A stretch of 64,000 bases of DNA from positions 2,418,001 to 2,482,000 of the forward strand of contig NZ_SGXJ01000001.1 in the NCBI RefSeq assembly GCF_004216905.1, read 5' to 3'. The notes beneath the pieces were generated by a model that saw only the letters and a program-made list of their open reading frames with translations, had not been told where the DNA came from and did not search any database. This document shows positions 37,125-46,466 of this stretch, piece by piece. Position 1 is the stretch's first letter, and the number at the start of each line of letters is the position of its first letter. Made by a program: the position numbers and the translations under genes. The DNA comes from Kribbella sp. VKM Ac-2569. GTDB taxonomy: Bacteria; Actinomycetota; Actinomycetes; Propionibacteriales; Kribbellaceae.

Positions 37125-37556
37125 ATGAGTACTGAGGGGCGCACCGCCCGCACACCAAGCCGGGAGACACTGTCCGACCCGGCCTACCAGGCATTCCTGG
37201 TCCTGCGAACCGTCTTCACGGTGGCCCCGATCGTGTTCGGCCTGGACAAGTTCGCCAACCTGCTCACCGACTGGCCCGGCTACCTGGCCCCCTGGATCAA
37301 CGACATCGTTCCCGGCTCCGGCCAAGACGCCATGTACCTCATCGGCGTCATCGAAATCGTCGCCGGCATCGCCGTCGCCCTGATCCCCCGCTACGGCGCA
37401 CTCCTCGTCGCCGCCTGGCTCGCAGGCATCATCATCAACCTGCTCACCCTCTCAGGCTTCTACGACGTCGCCCTACGCGACTTCGGCCTCCTCGTCGCCG
37501 CCCTCGCCCTGGCCCGCCTCGCCACCAAATACGCCCCGGCTCGCCACAGCTCCTAA
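37125..37556 (+). CDS. DoxX-family membrane protein
   Basis: The protein has 143 residues with four predicted helices. After a short N-terminal tail it has FLVLRTVFTVAPIVFGLDKF, then MYLIGVIEIVAGIAVALIPR, GALLVAAWLAGIIINLLTLS and a final helix (GLLVAALALARLA). DoxX proteins are membrane partners of quinone/redox and thiol-stress enzymes. The ATG follows AGAAGGAG. Bipartite element copy 4 lies 62 bases upstream, placing it with the aceE and V-ATPase genes. Confidence 0.87.
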   Translation: MSTEGRTARTPSRETLSDPAYQAFLVLRTVFTVAPIVFGLDKFANLLTDWPGYLAPWINDIVPGSGQDAMYLIGVIEIVAGIAVALIPRYGALLVAAWLAGIIINLLTLSGFYDVALRDFGLLVAALALARLATKYAPARHSS

Positions 37557-37620
37557 CGAGAACAACGAACAGTTCATGGCCCCGTAGACAAAGGCTCCGC
37601 CCACCCGCTGATCTGGTCCT

Positions 37621-37652
37621 TCGGCGGTGTGATCCGCCGATTCCGGCCGGAA
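37621..37652. terminator. Hairpin and palindrome after doxX
   Basis: Arms TCGGCGG (37621-37627) and CCGCCGA (37634-37640) form a 7-bp stem, followed directly by the 12-bp palindrome TTCCGGCCGGAA (37641-37652). The hairpin could terminate doxX, and the palindrome lies about 85 bases before the slipin start and could be an operator. Confidence 0.45.
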
Positions 37653-37736
37653 CGGGGCAACTAGTTCTTGGCACATGTCCGTCAGTCGTCGAGTGTCTAT
37701 CGACGAGACCGCGGGCGACGTCCTAACGGAGAAGAA

Positions 37737-38762
37737 ATGATCGTCCTTTATCTACTACTCGCAGCGATGGCAGTGGGCCTCATCGGGTCGGCGGCGTGCG
37801 TCCGCGTGGTCAAGCAGTTCGAGCGAGGCGTCGTGTTCCGGTTTGGCCGGGTGCGCCCGACGATCCGGCCGCCTGGTCTTGCCTTGCTGGTGCCGATCGC
37901 CGACCGGCTGCAGAAGGTCAACATGCAGATCATCACGATGCCAGTTCCCGCACAGGACGGCATTACCCGCGACAACGTGACGGTCCGCGTCGATGCGGTC
38001 GTCTATTTCAACGTAGTCGATCCGGTGCGGGCGGCCGTCGACGTCGAGGACTACATCTCGGCCATCGGCCAGGTCGCGCAGACGTCTCTGCGCTCGATCA
38101 TCGGCAAGAGTGACCTGGACGACTTGCTGTCCAACCGGGAACGTCTCAACCAGGGGATGGAGCTGATGATCGACAGCCCGGCGTTGGACTGGGGTGTCCA
38201 TATTGAGCGGGTGGAGATCAAGGACGTAGCGCTGCCGGAGACGATGAAGCGGTCGATGTCGCGCCAGGCCGAGGCGGAGCGGGAGCGGCGGGCCCGCATC
38301 ATCACCGCGGACGGCGAACTGCAGGCCTCGGAGAAGCTCGGGCAGGCCGCCGAGGTGATGACAGAGCACCCAGCCGCGCTGCAATTGCGTCTGCTGCAGA
38401 CTGTCGTCGAGGTCGCTGCCGAGAAGAACTCCACGCTGGTGCTGCCCTTCCCGGTCGAGCTGCTCCGGTTTCTAGAGCGATCGACACCGCCGGAGCCCGT
38501 CAAGGCAACCGGCGCCGAGCAAGCGACGCCGACTACAGCACCGGTCGCGAGGAACGGCTCGTCGGCGGCTGACATCGCACCGGTCCGCGAGATCGAGCAG
38601 GCCCAGCGCACCAGTGGGCCGATCTCATTCGATTCGTTGACGGCATCCCCAGCGGTCATGGCCAAACCGCCGGCCCTGCCTGTCCCCGAAACGGCCGGGT
38701 TGGCACAACGTCAGTGGGGTGGACTCCACGCCGGTTGTGCCGACCCGGCGTGGCAACCGTGA
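37737..38762 (+). CDS. Slipin/stomatin-like SPFH (band 7) protein
   Basis: The ATG at 37737 after GGAGAAGAA gives 341 residues; an in-frame ORF extension to 37668 is not translated. One N-terminal membrane anchor (IVLYLLLAAMAVGLIGSAAC) is followed by the SPFH domain (RVVKQFERGVVFRFGRVRPT through LPETMKRSMSRQAEAERERR) and a coiled coil. The C-terminal 80 residues are Pro/Ala-rich and probably disordered. Slipins scaffold membrane microdomains and often act with an NfeD-type protease partner, which is absent here. Confidence 0.92.
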   Translation: MIVLYLLLAAMAVGLIGSAACVRVVKQFERGVVFRFGRVRPTIRPPGLALLVPIADRLQKVNMQIITMPVPAQDGITRDNVTVRVDAVVYFNVVDPVRAAVDVEDYISAIGQVAQTSLRSIIGKSDLDDLLSNRERLNQGMELMIDSPALDWGVHIERVEIKDVALPETMKRSMSRQAEAERERRARIITADGELQASEKLGQAAEVMTEHPAALQLRLLQTVVEVAAEKNSTLVLPFPVELLRFLERSTPPEPVKATGAEQATPTTAPVARNGSSAADIAPVREIEQAQRTSGPISFDSLTASPAVMAKPPALPVPETAGLAQRQWGGLHAGCADPAWQP

Positions 38763-38832
38763 GGACGCGCGATCGGCGTGCAGTTGGTGGTCGTCCGGCA
38801 CGTATCTGCCGGTGAAGGAAAGGAATCGTGAC

Positions 38833-39912
38833 ATGGCAACCGTCTCGTTCAAGGGAGCCACCCGGGTGTATCCGGGCTCCGACGCCCCGGCCGTCGACGG
38901 GCTGGACCTGGACATCGCCGACGGCGAGTTCATGGTCCTCGTCGGCCCGTCGGGGTGCGGGAAGTCCACCTCGTTGCGGATGCTTGCCGGGCTCGAAGAG
39001 GTCAACGAGGGCAAGATCTACATCGGCGACCGCGACGTCACAGACTTTCCGCCCAAAGAGCGTGACATCGCGATGGTGTTCCAGAACTACGCGCTCTACC
39101 CACACATGACGGTCGCCGACAACATGGGCTTTGCCCTCAAGATGCAGAGCCTGCCCAAGGACGAGCGGACCAAGCGCGTCACCGAGGCGGCCAAGCTGCT
39201 CGGCATCGAGGAATACCTCGACCGCAAGCCGAAGGCGTTGTCCGGCGGTCAGCGTCAACGCGTCGCGATGGGCCGCGCGATCGTGCGGAACCCACAGGTC
39301 TTCCTGATGGACGAGCCGCTGTCGAACCTCGACGCCAAGCTGCGGGTCCAGACCCGCACCCAGATCGCCGAACTCCAGCACCGCCTGGACGTCACCACCG
39401 TCTATGTAACCCATGACCAGATCGAGGCGATGACGATGGGCGACCGGGTCGCCGTCCTGAAGGACGGCCGGCTGCAGCAGGTCGACACGCCACTGGGCCT
39501 CTACGACCGGCCGAAGAACGTGTTCGTCGCGGGCTTCATGGGCTCGCCGGCGATGAACCTGATCGAGGCGGAGATCACCGACGGCGGGGCGAAGATCGGC
39601 GACTATGTGGTGCCGATCGAGCGTGCCCTGCTGGCGAAGTCCGGTAACGACAAGACGCTGGTGCTGGGCATCCGGCCGGAGGCGTTCCATCTCGCGGACG
39701 AAGGGCTGGCGGTGAAGGTCGGGGTGATCGAGGAGCTCGGCTCGGACGCATTCCTCTACGGCATCGCGGAGCACTCCAGCCTGAACCAGCACATCATCGC
39801 CCGGATCAGCACCCGGATGCACAGCGAGACGGGCGCCATCGTGCACCTCGCCCCGCAGCCCGAGAAGCTGCACCTCTTCTCGACCTCTACCGGGCTGCGT
39901 CTCAGCGCCTGA
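38833..39912 (+). CDS. MsiK/UgpC-type multi-sugar ABC transporter ATPase, orphan
   Basis: The protein has 359 residues from ATG 38833. Walker A GPSGCGKST at 38-46, Q-loop FQNYALYPHMTV, signature LSGGQRQRVAMGRAI from about 136 and Walker B VFLMDEPLSNLD are intact. The C-terminal TOBE/MalK-like regulatory domain (residues 240-359) is present. In actinobacteria a single MsiK-like ATPase serves many sugar importers whose operons lack their own ATPase, consistent with this isolated gene. It lies 70 bases after the slipin gene and ends before a strong hairpin. Confidence 0.9.
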   Translation: MATVSFKGATRVYPGSDAPAVDGLDLDIADGEFMVLVGPSGCGKSTSLRMLAGLEEVNEGKIYIGDRDVTDFPPKERDIAMVFQNYALYPHMTVADNMGFALKMQSLPKDERTKRVTEAAKLLGIEEYLDRKPKALSGGQRQRVAMGRAIVRNPQVFLMDEPLSNLDAKLRVQTRTQIAELQHRLDVTTVYVTHDQIEAMTMGDRVAVLKDGRLQQVDTPLGLYDRPKNVFVAGFMGSPAMNLIEAEITDGGAKIGDYVVPIERALLAKSGNDKTLVLGIRPEAFHLADEGLAVKVGVIEELGSDAFLYGIAEHSSLNQHIIARISTRMHSETGAIVHLAPQPEKLHLFSTSTGLRLSA

Positions 39913-40282
39913 CCGCTTCGTACTCTGCCGGCGGACCCGGGTCAGCCGTGGACTGTATGTCCGGCCACACCCGCCCAGTGAGCTACGGCCAGGTTCGCCA
40001 ACAGCACGCTGACCGAAAGCGGAGCGCCGTATCAGAAGCGGGCCCCCGGGCAACGCGGTCCTCGCAACACCTCGATGTGAGGAGTTGCGAGGACCGTGTC
40101 GTATTCGAAGGAGTGCGCTGGTCTGCTGCGGTTGGGGATGCTGGGGTATCGGTGCCTGGTGCGGGGCTCTCGGGGGCGGCACGGCAACCAGCTCGAGGCT
40201 TCGACGCAGCCTGCTGCGCTGGTTCGGGTGCCTGCTGGTGCGGCTCTCCGTTGAAGGTCGTCCGCCGCGGTCTTGCTGGGTG
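39913..40282. other. Intergenic region between convergent genes
   Basis: About 370 bases hold no supported gene; a long minus-strand frame here is antisense to the ATPase gene. The only clear structure is the terminator hairpin at 40056-40096. Confidence 0.55.
40056..40096. terminator. Strong bidirectional hairpin between ATPase gene and terC
   Basis: Perfect 13-bp arms CGGTCCTCGCAAC (40056-40068) and GTTGCGAGGACCG (40084-40096) continue, after one mismatch, into a CCTC/GAGG stem closing a five-base loop. Its position between convergent genes fits a two-way transcription terminator. Confidence 0.75.
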
Positions 40283-41317
40283 TCAGTCGCCGGCGGCGTC
40301 GGTCTTCGACCCGTTGTCGCGAGACCCCCCGGCATCGCGCTCGGCCCGCGCGGCGAGGAGCCTTACGCTCGCCAGCGAAGCGATCACGGTGACGGTCAGG
40401 ACCCCGGCGATGACGCTCAACGAGACGCCTGTGCTGATTTCGGGGACATCGACGGGCTGCGCGTCGTTGATGAACGGGAGGTTGTTCTCGTGCAGCGCGT
40501 GCAGGATCAGTTTGCCCCCGATGAAAGCCAGGATCGCGGCGAGGCCGTAGGACAGGTAGATGAGACGGTCCAGGAGACCGTCGATGAGGAAATACAGCTG
40601 CCGTAGCCCCAGCAGGGAGAACGCGGTGGCGGTGAAAACGATGAAGACACTCTGGGTGAGGCCGAAGATCGCCGGGATGGAGTCCAGCGCGAACAGGACG
40701 TCGGTGCCGCCGATGGCCACCATGACCAGCAGCATCGGAGTCATCACCCGACGGCCCTGGTCGATGGTGAACAGTCGGTCGCGGTCGTAGGTTTCAGAGG
40801 TCCTCAGGAACCTCTTGGCGACGCGGACGATGACGTTGTTCGCCGATCGGCCGGTCGTGGTCCCGGGTTTGAGCATTTGGCCGGCGGTGACGAGCAAAGT
40901 CAGCCCGAAGATGTAGAACACGAAGGCATAGGAGTTGACGAGCGCAGCGCCGAGGAAGATGAAGACGGTGCGCGCGAGGAGAGAGAACACGATGCCGAAC
41001 AGCAACGCCTTCTGCTGGTCGGCGCGAGGCACTTTGAAGCTGGCCATGATGATGAGGAACACGAAGAGGTTGTCGACCGACAACGCCTTCTCCGTCAGGT
41101 AGCTGGCGAAGTATTCGCTGCCCAGCGTCCCGTCGCCCAGGAGCCAGACGCCGACGCCGAACAAGACGGCGATGCCCACGTAGATGGCTGACCAGATTCC
41201 AGCCTCGCGGAGCGTCGGAGTATGTGCGGTGCGCACATGGAAGAAGAAGTCGAACAGCAGCAGGGCAAGGATCCCGAGGATCGTCAGGGCCCAGACGAGT
41301 GAGGGAACATGCATCAA
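40283..41317 (-). CDS. TerC-family integral membrane protein
   Basis: The protein has 344 residues with about nine helices. Conserved acidic membrane motifs DNLFVFLIIMASF and GGTDVLFALDSIPAIFGLTQ are the metal-binding signatures of TerC/Alx proteins, now linked to manganese export and metallation of secreted enzymes. Its start overlaps the V-ATPase B stop by four bases, so it is the last gene of the V-ATPase operon. A C-terminal extension of about 40 residues is charged. The coupling to a proton/sodium pump is unusual. Confidence 0.92.
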   Translation of the reverse strand: MMHVPSLVWALTILGILALLLFDFFFHVRTAHTPTLREAGIWSAIYVGIAVLFGVGVWLLGDGTLGSEYFASYLTEKALSVDNLFVFLIIMASFKVPRADQQKALLFGIVFSLLARTVFIFLGAALVNSYAFVFYIFGLTLLVTAGQMLKPGTTTGRSANNVIVRVAKRFLRTSETYDRDRLFTIDQGRRVMTPMLLVMVAIGGTDVLFALDSIPAIFGLTQSVFIVFTATAFSLLGLRQLYFLIDGLLDRLIYLSYGLAAILAFIGGKLILHALHENNLPFINDAQPVDVPEISTGVSLSVIAGVLTVTVIASLASVRLLAARAERDAGGSRDNGSKTDAAGD

Positions 41318-42732
41318 GCATCGGTCGCTGTCACGGACGCCTCGTGGTGGTAATGCGCAAGGTGTTCAGCGCTGACGCGTTTCAGCTCGGCTGCCGGGAA
41401 GGGTGCCAGGAGTTGCCAGCCCACCTCGAGGGTGTCGGTCAGAGTACGGCGGGCTGGTCCTTGGCCGAGATAGGTGCGTTCGAAGGCTGCGGCGAAGGCC
41501 AGATAGCGCCGGTCCTCTGTGGGTAGTCCGCTCTCGCCGACGATCGACATCAGCCGTCGGACCTCACGGCCGCGGGCGTAGCAGGCGTACAGCTGGTCGG
41601 CGAGGCCGCGGTGATCGTCTCGGGTCTTGCCGACGCCGATGCCTGCGTTCATCAGGCGCGACAGTGACGGCAGTACGTCGATCGGTGGCTGGATGCCTTG
41701 CCGGTCGAGGTCACGCGACAGCACGATCTGGCCTTCGGTGATGTAGCCGGTGAGGTCCGGGATCGGATGGGTGATGTCGTCGTCGGGCATGGTGAGGATC
41801 ATCAGTTGGGTCAGTGATCCGGTGCCGCCGCGGACTCGGCCGGCCCGTTCGTACAGGGAGGCCAGGTCGGTGTACATGTAGCCCGGGTACCCCCGGCGCC
41901 CCGGCATCTCCTCCCGCGCGGCGGAGATCTCGCGCAGCGCTTCGCAGTAAGCGGTCATGTCGGTCATCACGACCAGGACGTGCCGGTGCTGTTCGAACGC
42001 CAGGTATTCGGCCATGGTGAGCGCGACCCGCGGTGTCAGCAGCCGTTCGATCGTGGGATCGTCGGCCAGGTTCAACAGGAGGACGCTGCGCGCGGCAGCC
42101 CCACCGGTGAGGAACTCCGTGCGGAAGAACTCCGCCTCCCGACGAGTAACGCCCATGGCAGCGAAGATGACCACGACCTCGGCATCGTCGCCGGGCACCC
42201 GGGCCTGCGCGGCAATCCGGGCGGCAAGGCTGTTCGCAGGAAGCCCGGCGCCGGAGAAGATCGGCAACTTCTGGCCCCGGACCAAGGTGATGAGTCCGTC
42301 GATCGCCGACACACCGGTTTCGATGAACTGGTCGGGGTGTGCGCGGGTGATCGGGTTGAGCGGCAGTCCGTTGACGTGGCGGTAGTCGTCCGGGACGGGT
42401 TGCGGGCCGCCGTCGCGTGGCCTGCCGGCTCCGTCGAGGACGCGGCCGAAATAGTCGTTGCCGACACCGGTCCTGGCGGCGCGGCCGCGGGTGAGTACGG
42501 AGGTTTGACGGCGTCCGATTCCGACGGTTCCACCGAAGACCTGGACGATCGCCGTTGACCCGTCGAGCTCGAGCACCTGGCCTTCCCGGACCGGGCCGTC
42601 GCCGGTTTCGACCTCGACCAGTTCGCCGTACCCGACGCCGTCCATCCCGTCCACGACGATGAGGGGCCCGGCCACCCGGGTCACCGTGCGATGCCCGACC
42701 GTGAAGGGGGATTGGGCGTCGGTGGTGGTCAC
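41314..42732 (-). CDS. atpB: V/A-type ATP synthase subunit B
   Basis: The GTG start at 42732 overlaps the A-subunit stop (GTGA) and gives 472 residues. The protein carries the non-catalytic nucleotide fold typical of subunit B: the P-loop is replaced by IFSGAGLPANSLAARIA, and EFFRTEFLTGGAA, YLAFEQHRHVLVVMTDMTAY and REEMPGRRGYPGYMYTDLAS are classic B signatures. It alternates with A in the A3B3 hexamer. Length is normal for the family. The symbol follows V-type nomenclature (also ntpB). Confidence 0.94.
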   Translation of the reverse strand: MTTTDAQSPFTVGHRTVTRVAGPLIVVDGMDGVGYGELVEVETGDGPVREGQVLELDGSTAIVQVFGGTVGIGRRQTSVLTRGRAARTGVGNDYFGRVLDGAGRPRDGGPQPVPDDYRHVNGLPLNPITRAHPDQFIETGVSAIDGLITLVRGQKLPIFSGAGLPANSLAARIAAQARVPGDDAEVVVIFAAMGVTRREAEFFRTEFLTGGAAARSVLLLNLADDPTIERLLTPRVALTMAEYLAFEQHRHVLVVMTDMTAYCEALREISAAREEMPGRRGYPGYMYTDLASLYERAGRVRGGTGSLTQLMILTMPDDDITHPIPDLTGYITEGQIVLSRDLDRQGIQPPIDVLPSLSRLMNAGIGVGKTRDDHRGLADQLYACYARGREVRRLMSIVGESGLPTEDRRYLAFAAAFERTYLGQGPARRTLTDTLEVGWQLLAPFPAAELKRVSAEHLAHYHHEASVTATDA

Positions 42733-44528
42733 AGCGAGCTCATTTCTTCGGCGATCCGCTGGATGAGGCGGCTCGCGGATTCGTGGATGTTGTCGGCGGG
42801 CCAGCGACGCATCCGGCCGAGGTCGGCCAGCACACTCGCTGCCGTGATGTCGGTAATGGCGACGCCCTGCTGGAGCGCTGACCTCATCGCGGCGCCGGCC
42901 TCGTGGACAACGCGCAGCATCGCCAGCAGTCGCTGCGGTGGACAGGACGCGTCGAGGTCGTCGAACGAGGACTGTTGAAGCAGGTCTTCTCGCAAGGCTT
43001 GCCCGATGCGCAGGGTGATCCGTTGTTCGGCAGCCAGCGCTTCGACGCCGAGCAGCGACACCACCTCCTGTAAGACGCCCTCGTCTTGCAACGAGGCGGC
43101 CGCCCAGCGACGCAGTGGCGACCAGTCGGCGCTGATCTCCCTGTCGAACCATGCGTCGAGGCCGTACTGCGAGAAGCTGCGCAGCCAGTTCACCGCAGGG
43201 AAATGACGTTGCCGGGACAGTGCGGTGTCGAGCGCCCAGAAGCAGCCCGCGAGCCGCAGGCTGTTCTGGGTGATGGGCTCGGAGAAGTCACCGCCGGCCG
43301 GTGAAACCGCGCCGACGACCGTCACCGAGCCGGTGCGTTCCGGCGTGCCGAGGCACTGGACCGCGCCGGCCCGTTCGTAGAAGCCGGCCAGCCGGGTCGC
43401 CAGGTAGGCGGGGTAGCCGTCCTCGGCGGGCATCTCCTCGAGCCGGCTCGACACCTCACGCAGCGCCTCCCCCCAGCGGCTGGTCGAGTCGGCCATCATG
43501 GCGACGTCGTAGCCCTGGTCCCGGTAGTACTCCGCGATCGTGATCCCGCTGTAGATACTGGCTTCCCGGGCCGCGACCGGCATGTTGGAGGTGTTGGCGA
43601 TCAACACGGTGCGCTCCATCAGGGGCGCGCCCGTGCGCGGATCGGTCAGCTGAGGGAACTCCTCGAGCACCTCGGTCAGTTCGTTGCCGCGTTCGCCGCA
43701 GCCGACGTAGATAACGATGTCTGCGGTCGAGAACTTGGCCAGTGCCTGTTCCAGCACGGTTTTGCCGGTCCCGAAGCCGCCCGGGATGATGGCGCTGCCG
43801 CCGCGGGCGACCGGGAAGAGCAGGTCGAGGACCCGTTGGCCGGTGATCAGCGGTACGGTCAGCGGCAGCCGGTCCGCGACCGGGCGGGCGCGGCGCAACG
43901 GCCAGCGGCGCAGCATCGCGATCGGATGCCCGTCGATGTCGACGACGGGGTCGAGGACGGTGGCTGGGCCGGGATGGATCGCGCTGATGATGCCGGCCGC
44001 ACCGGCGGGCACCAGGATCCGGTGTTCGATGGCGTGTCCCTCGGGAACCGATCCGAGCAGGTCACCGGGCCCGACGCGGTCACCGACCTCCACGGCGGGC
44101 CGGAAATCCCAGTGGCGGTTGCGGTCGAGCCGGTGGGGGTCCGCGCCTCTAGCGATGTACAGGTTGCCGTCCGTGCTCAGATTCTCCAGCGGTCGCTGGG
44201 TGCCGTCGAGGATGCCGCCGAGGAGTCCGGGGCCGAGTTCGGCGTACAGCGGTTCACCGGTCGCCTCGACCGGTTCGCCGACCTGGAGTCCCGTGGTGTC
44301 TTCGAAGACCTGCATCACCACCAGGTCGCCGTCGAGCTTGATGACCTCGCCCAGCAGTCTCTCGGTCCCGACCCGCACCACGTCGAACAGGCGGGTATGG
44401 GGCAGATCGGTCGCGCTGATCACCGGGCCGGAGATCCTGACGACTCGGCCGGTATCGCTGGTCACCGTCCGGGCCAGTCCGGAGCGGCCCAGTGGTGCTG
44501 GCTCGGTGTGTGGTCTGGTCGTGGTCAT
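42729..44528 (-). CDS. atpA: V/A-type ATP synthase catalytic subunit A
   Basis: The start ATG 44528 overlaps the F-subunit stop (ATGA). The protein has 599 residues. Catalytic Walker A is GGFGTGKTVLEQAL (family consensus GPFGSGKT, here with Gly for Pro and Thr for Ser). VGCGERGNELTEVLEEFPQL contains the catalytic Glu, and MMADSTSRWGEALREVSSRL is the A-subunit signature. The V-type 90-residue insertion near residues 110-200 is present, which separates it from F1-beta. It hydrolyses or makes ATP in the rotary complex. Confidence 0.95.
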   Translation of the reverse strand: MTTTRPHTEPAPLGRSGLARTVTSDTGRVVRISGPVISATDLPHTRLFDVVRVGTERLLGEVIKLDGDLVVMQVFEDTTGLQVGEPVEATGEPLYAELGPGLLGGILDGTQRPLENLSTDGNLYIARGADPHRLDRNRHWDFRPAVEVGDRVGPGDLLGSVPEGHAIEHRILVPAGAAGIISAIHPGPATVLDPVVDIDGHPIAMLRRWPLRRARPVADRLPLTVPLITGQRVLDLLFPVARGGSAIIPGGFGTGKTVLEQALAKFSTADIVIYVGCGERGNELTEVLEEFPQLTDPRTGAPLMERTVLIANTSNMPVAAREASIYSGITIAEYYRDQGYDVAMMADSTSRWGEALREVSSRLEEMPAEDGYPAYLATRLAGFYERAGAVQCLGTPERTGSVTVVGAVSPAGGDFSEPITQNSLRLAGCFWALDTALSRQRHFPAVNWLRSFSQYGLDAWFDREISADWSPLRRWAAASLQDEGVLQEVVSLLGVEALAAEQRITLRIGQALREDLLQQSSFDDLDASCPPQRLLAMLRVVHEAGAAMRSALQQGVAITDITAASVLADLGRMRRWPADNIHESASRLIQRIAEEMSSL

Positions 44529-44866
44529 TGCCGGCCTCCGCTGGGGGTGAAGGTGATCTGGTAGCCGATCGCGCGGGCGAGCAGGTCGCGCAGCGCCGCG
44601 TCCTTGGCGGCGGAGACCTCGCCATCCTCGTCGGGGAGGCTCAGGATGAGCGGGGAGGCCTGTTTGGTCCAGGTCGCGCGGACCGACGGTCCGACGAGCG
44701 ACCACAGTGCCCCGTGTACGGCGATCACCGCGGCTCGGCCGTCGGCGATCTCCTGGGCGACCGCGGCGATGGTCTGGTCGGCGCCGGAGGCGGTGATGGT
44801 TCGGGCGCCGCCGAGACGGAACCCCGTGGCGGTCGCGGGGGTGGCGATGACCAGCGCGTCGGTCAT
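44525..44866 (-). CDS. atpF: V/A-type ATP synthase subunit F
   Basis: An ATG at 44866 preceded by GGAAGGGAC is preferred over one at 44902 that lacks a good ribosome binding site. The 113-residue product starts MTDALVIATPATATGFRLGG, matching the subunit F pattern (a regulatory Rossmann-like domain with GFRLGG). It then has IADGRAAVIAVHGALWSLVG and a C-terminal helix. Subunit F sits on the central stalk with D and restrains rotation. Its position between C and A follows the usual V-type order. Confidence 0.85.
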   Translation of the reverse strand: MTDALVIATPATATGFRLGGARTITASGADQTIAAVAQEIADGRAAVIAVHGALWSLVGPSVRATWTKQASPLILSLPDEDGEVSAAKDAALRDLLARAIGYQITFTPSGGRQ

Positions 44867-44901
44867 GGGCTTGTCCCTTCCGGGCGGCGCCGTCGTGTTC
44901 A

Positions 44902-45903
44902 TCAGACGAGCAGGTCTCGGACGTCATGAGCGTGAGCCGTGCCGGCGAGAAGGAGCCGGATGGTGCGCGCCTCGCATTCGACGGCCAGCACGTAGCCCAC
45001 GGGCACGTCGGCTCCGAGGGGGTCGCCGCGTCGCAGGCCGCGCACGGCTTGGCGCCACAGGTCCACATCCAGGTCCCACTCGAGCGCGATGAGGTCCCCG
45101 TCGTGGAGGTGTCGTTCAAGGGGTTCTCGCCAGCCAGGGCGAGTGGCCGCTGCGGGTTGCGGATCCCCGCGCCGGGCGGCCAGCAGCGCAGGCACGGGGA
45201 TCAGGCCTGCGGGCAGGACACGTGGTGTCTGGAGTGCCGGATCGCCCAGTACGGCGAGCAGGTTGGCCCGATCGCATTCGGCCTGGATCAGCTCCAGGAT
45301 CGGGCGAGCCGCCCGGCCGACCCATTCCAGCCGGTCGGTCCATCCGTCGATCGCGGCTGCCGCGATGGTGGTCTCAAGCTCATCGGGGTCGCCGGTCAGT
45401 TCGTAGCGTTCCCAGGCCGGCGGAAGAGCCCGGGCGGTCAGCGGGTCAGGCAGCCGGTGTGCCGCCAGCCGGATGACTGCCGTGGTGCCGTCGGGTGCTG
45501 CGGCGATGTCGGCGGCGGAGCGCTGGTCGAGCGCACCGACACCCATCACCGCGGCAAGCCGGTCAGCGGCGGGCTGCCCGGTGCACGCCCCCCGCAGCAG
45601 CGCAAGGGTGTCGTGCAGGTCGTGCCGGGCCAGCAGCACCCCGACCGCAGTGCCGGCAATACCGCCGTACAGTCCCCGGACTCCGCGCAGTTGGTCGCGC
45701 AGCCGGCGCGCGACAGCGTCGAGGAGCGGGTTACCTGCCTGGTCGCGGCTCAGGTAGGGGCGGTAGATCGACGTGGCCAGCCGTTCGGCGGCTGCGTCGC
45801 GGGACAGGCCGGCGAGCTGGTCGTAGTCGAACCGGGCGAGCAGGCCGGGTAGCCGTGCCCGCAGCCGGGTGTTGCCGGCGATGAAGTCGGCTCGGGCTGT
45901 CAT
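44902..45903 (-). CDS. atpC: V/A-type ATP synthase subunit C (V-type d homologue)
   Basis: The ATG 45903 (MTARADFIAGNTRLRARLPG) overlaps the E-subunit stop by four bases. The 333-residue protein is helical throughout with repeats such as LPGLLARFDYDQLAGLSRDA and LARHDLHDTLALLRGACTG, the pattern of the funnel-shaped C subunit that caps the rotor ring. Sequence identity in this subunit is always low; assignment rests on size, helical content and operon position. It links the central stalk to the membrane rotor. Confidence 0.82.
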   Translation of the reverse strand: MTARADFIAGNTRLRARLPGLLARFDYDQLAGLSRDAAAERLATSIYRPYLSRDQAGNPLLDAVARRLRDQLRGVRGLYGGIAGTAVGVLLARHDLHDTLALLRGACTGQPAADRLAAVMGVGALDQRSAADIAAAPDGTTAVIRLAAHRLPDPLTARALPPAWERYELTGDPDELETTIAAAAIDGWTDRLEWVGRAARPILELIQAECDRANLLAVLGDPALQTPRVLPAGLIPVPALLAARRGDPQPAAATRPGWREPLERHLHDGDLIALEWDLDVDLWRQAVRGLRRGDPLGADVPVGYVLAVECEARTIRLLLAGTAHAHDVRDLLV

Positions 45904-46466
45904 GAGTCTTGCTCCCAGGAGCGGCTCAGCCCGACGCGGACCTCCGGCCACAGGTTCGCAAGCCTGGTGGGAAAGGTGTTGTCGATGTAGCGGCCCCGGT
46001 CGTCCTCGGCGATGGCGCCGCCGGTGCCGAGGTCGGCGACCAGCCTCACCGACGGGTCTGGGCGTAGCGTCGCGGCGTCGGCCGGGTGGACGCGGAGCGT
46101 GGTGGCGTGAGGCAGCGCGGCGAGTATTTCGTCCACGCAGGCGACCGCGGCCTTCACGCCGACCTGGCTTCCCGGGAGTGTGAGCAACTGCGCCCGGACC
46201 TTGTCGAGGACCTCCTCCAGCGCGTCGTCCCGGGCGGTCCGGACCGCCCGGCGCGCACCCGAGCGCGCTGCGGTCAAAAGGCTCTGTGCCTCCTGCCGGG
46301 CTGCGGCCTCGGCTGCCGTCACGGCGTCCGTCTGGAGCCTGGCTCCGCGTTCGCGGGCATCGGCGACAATCTGGGCTGCCTGCCGGCGTCGGTTCTGTTG
46401 GGCCTTCTCGTGCTCTGCTGCTCCTTCTTCCTCCAGTGCGGTGAGCAGATCGCGCAGCGCCATCAT
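45900..46466 (-). CDS. atpE: V/A-type ATP synthase subunit E (peripheral stalk)
   Basis: The protein has 188 residues. The N-terminal half is a long Ala/Gln/Arg-rich coiled coil (EEEGAAEHEKAQQNRRRQAA). The C-terminal globular half has VRAQLLTLPGSQ and LVADLGTGGAIAEDDRGRYI followed by NTFPTRL, the typical subunit E ending. With subunit H it forms the stator stalks. The start overlaps the K stop by four bases. Confidence 0.86.
   Translation of the reverse strand: MMALRDLLTALEEEGAAEHEKAQQNRRRQAAQIVADARERGARLQTDAVTAAEAAARQEAQSLLTAARSGARRAVRTARDDALEEVLDKVRAQLLTLPGSQVGVKAAVACVDEILAALPHATTLRVHPADAATLRPDPSVRLVADLGTGGAIAEDDRGRYIDNTFPTRLANLWPEVRVGLSRSWEQDS

Noticed and set aside
37626-37660. Degenerate match to the 17-bp palindrome upstream of the slipin gene
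   Set aside because: Arms agree poorly with the consensus and the symmetry in this stretch is better explained by a hairpin and a separate 12-bp palindrome.
38656-40335. Minus-strand open frame of 559 residues
   Set aside because: It is antisense to the MsiK/UgpC-type ATPase gene, whose family motifs are unmistakable; the frame stays open only because of high GC.
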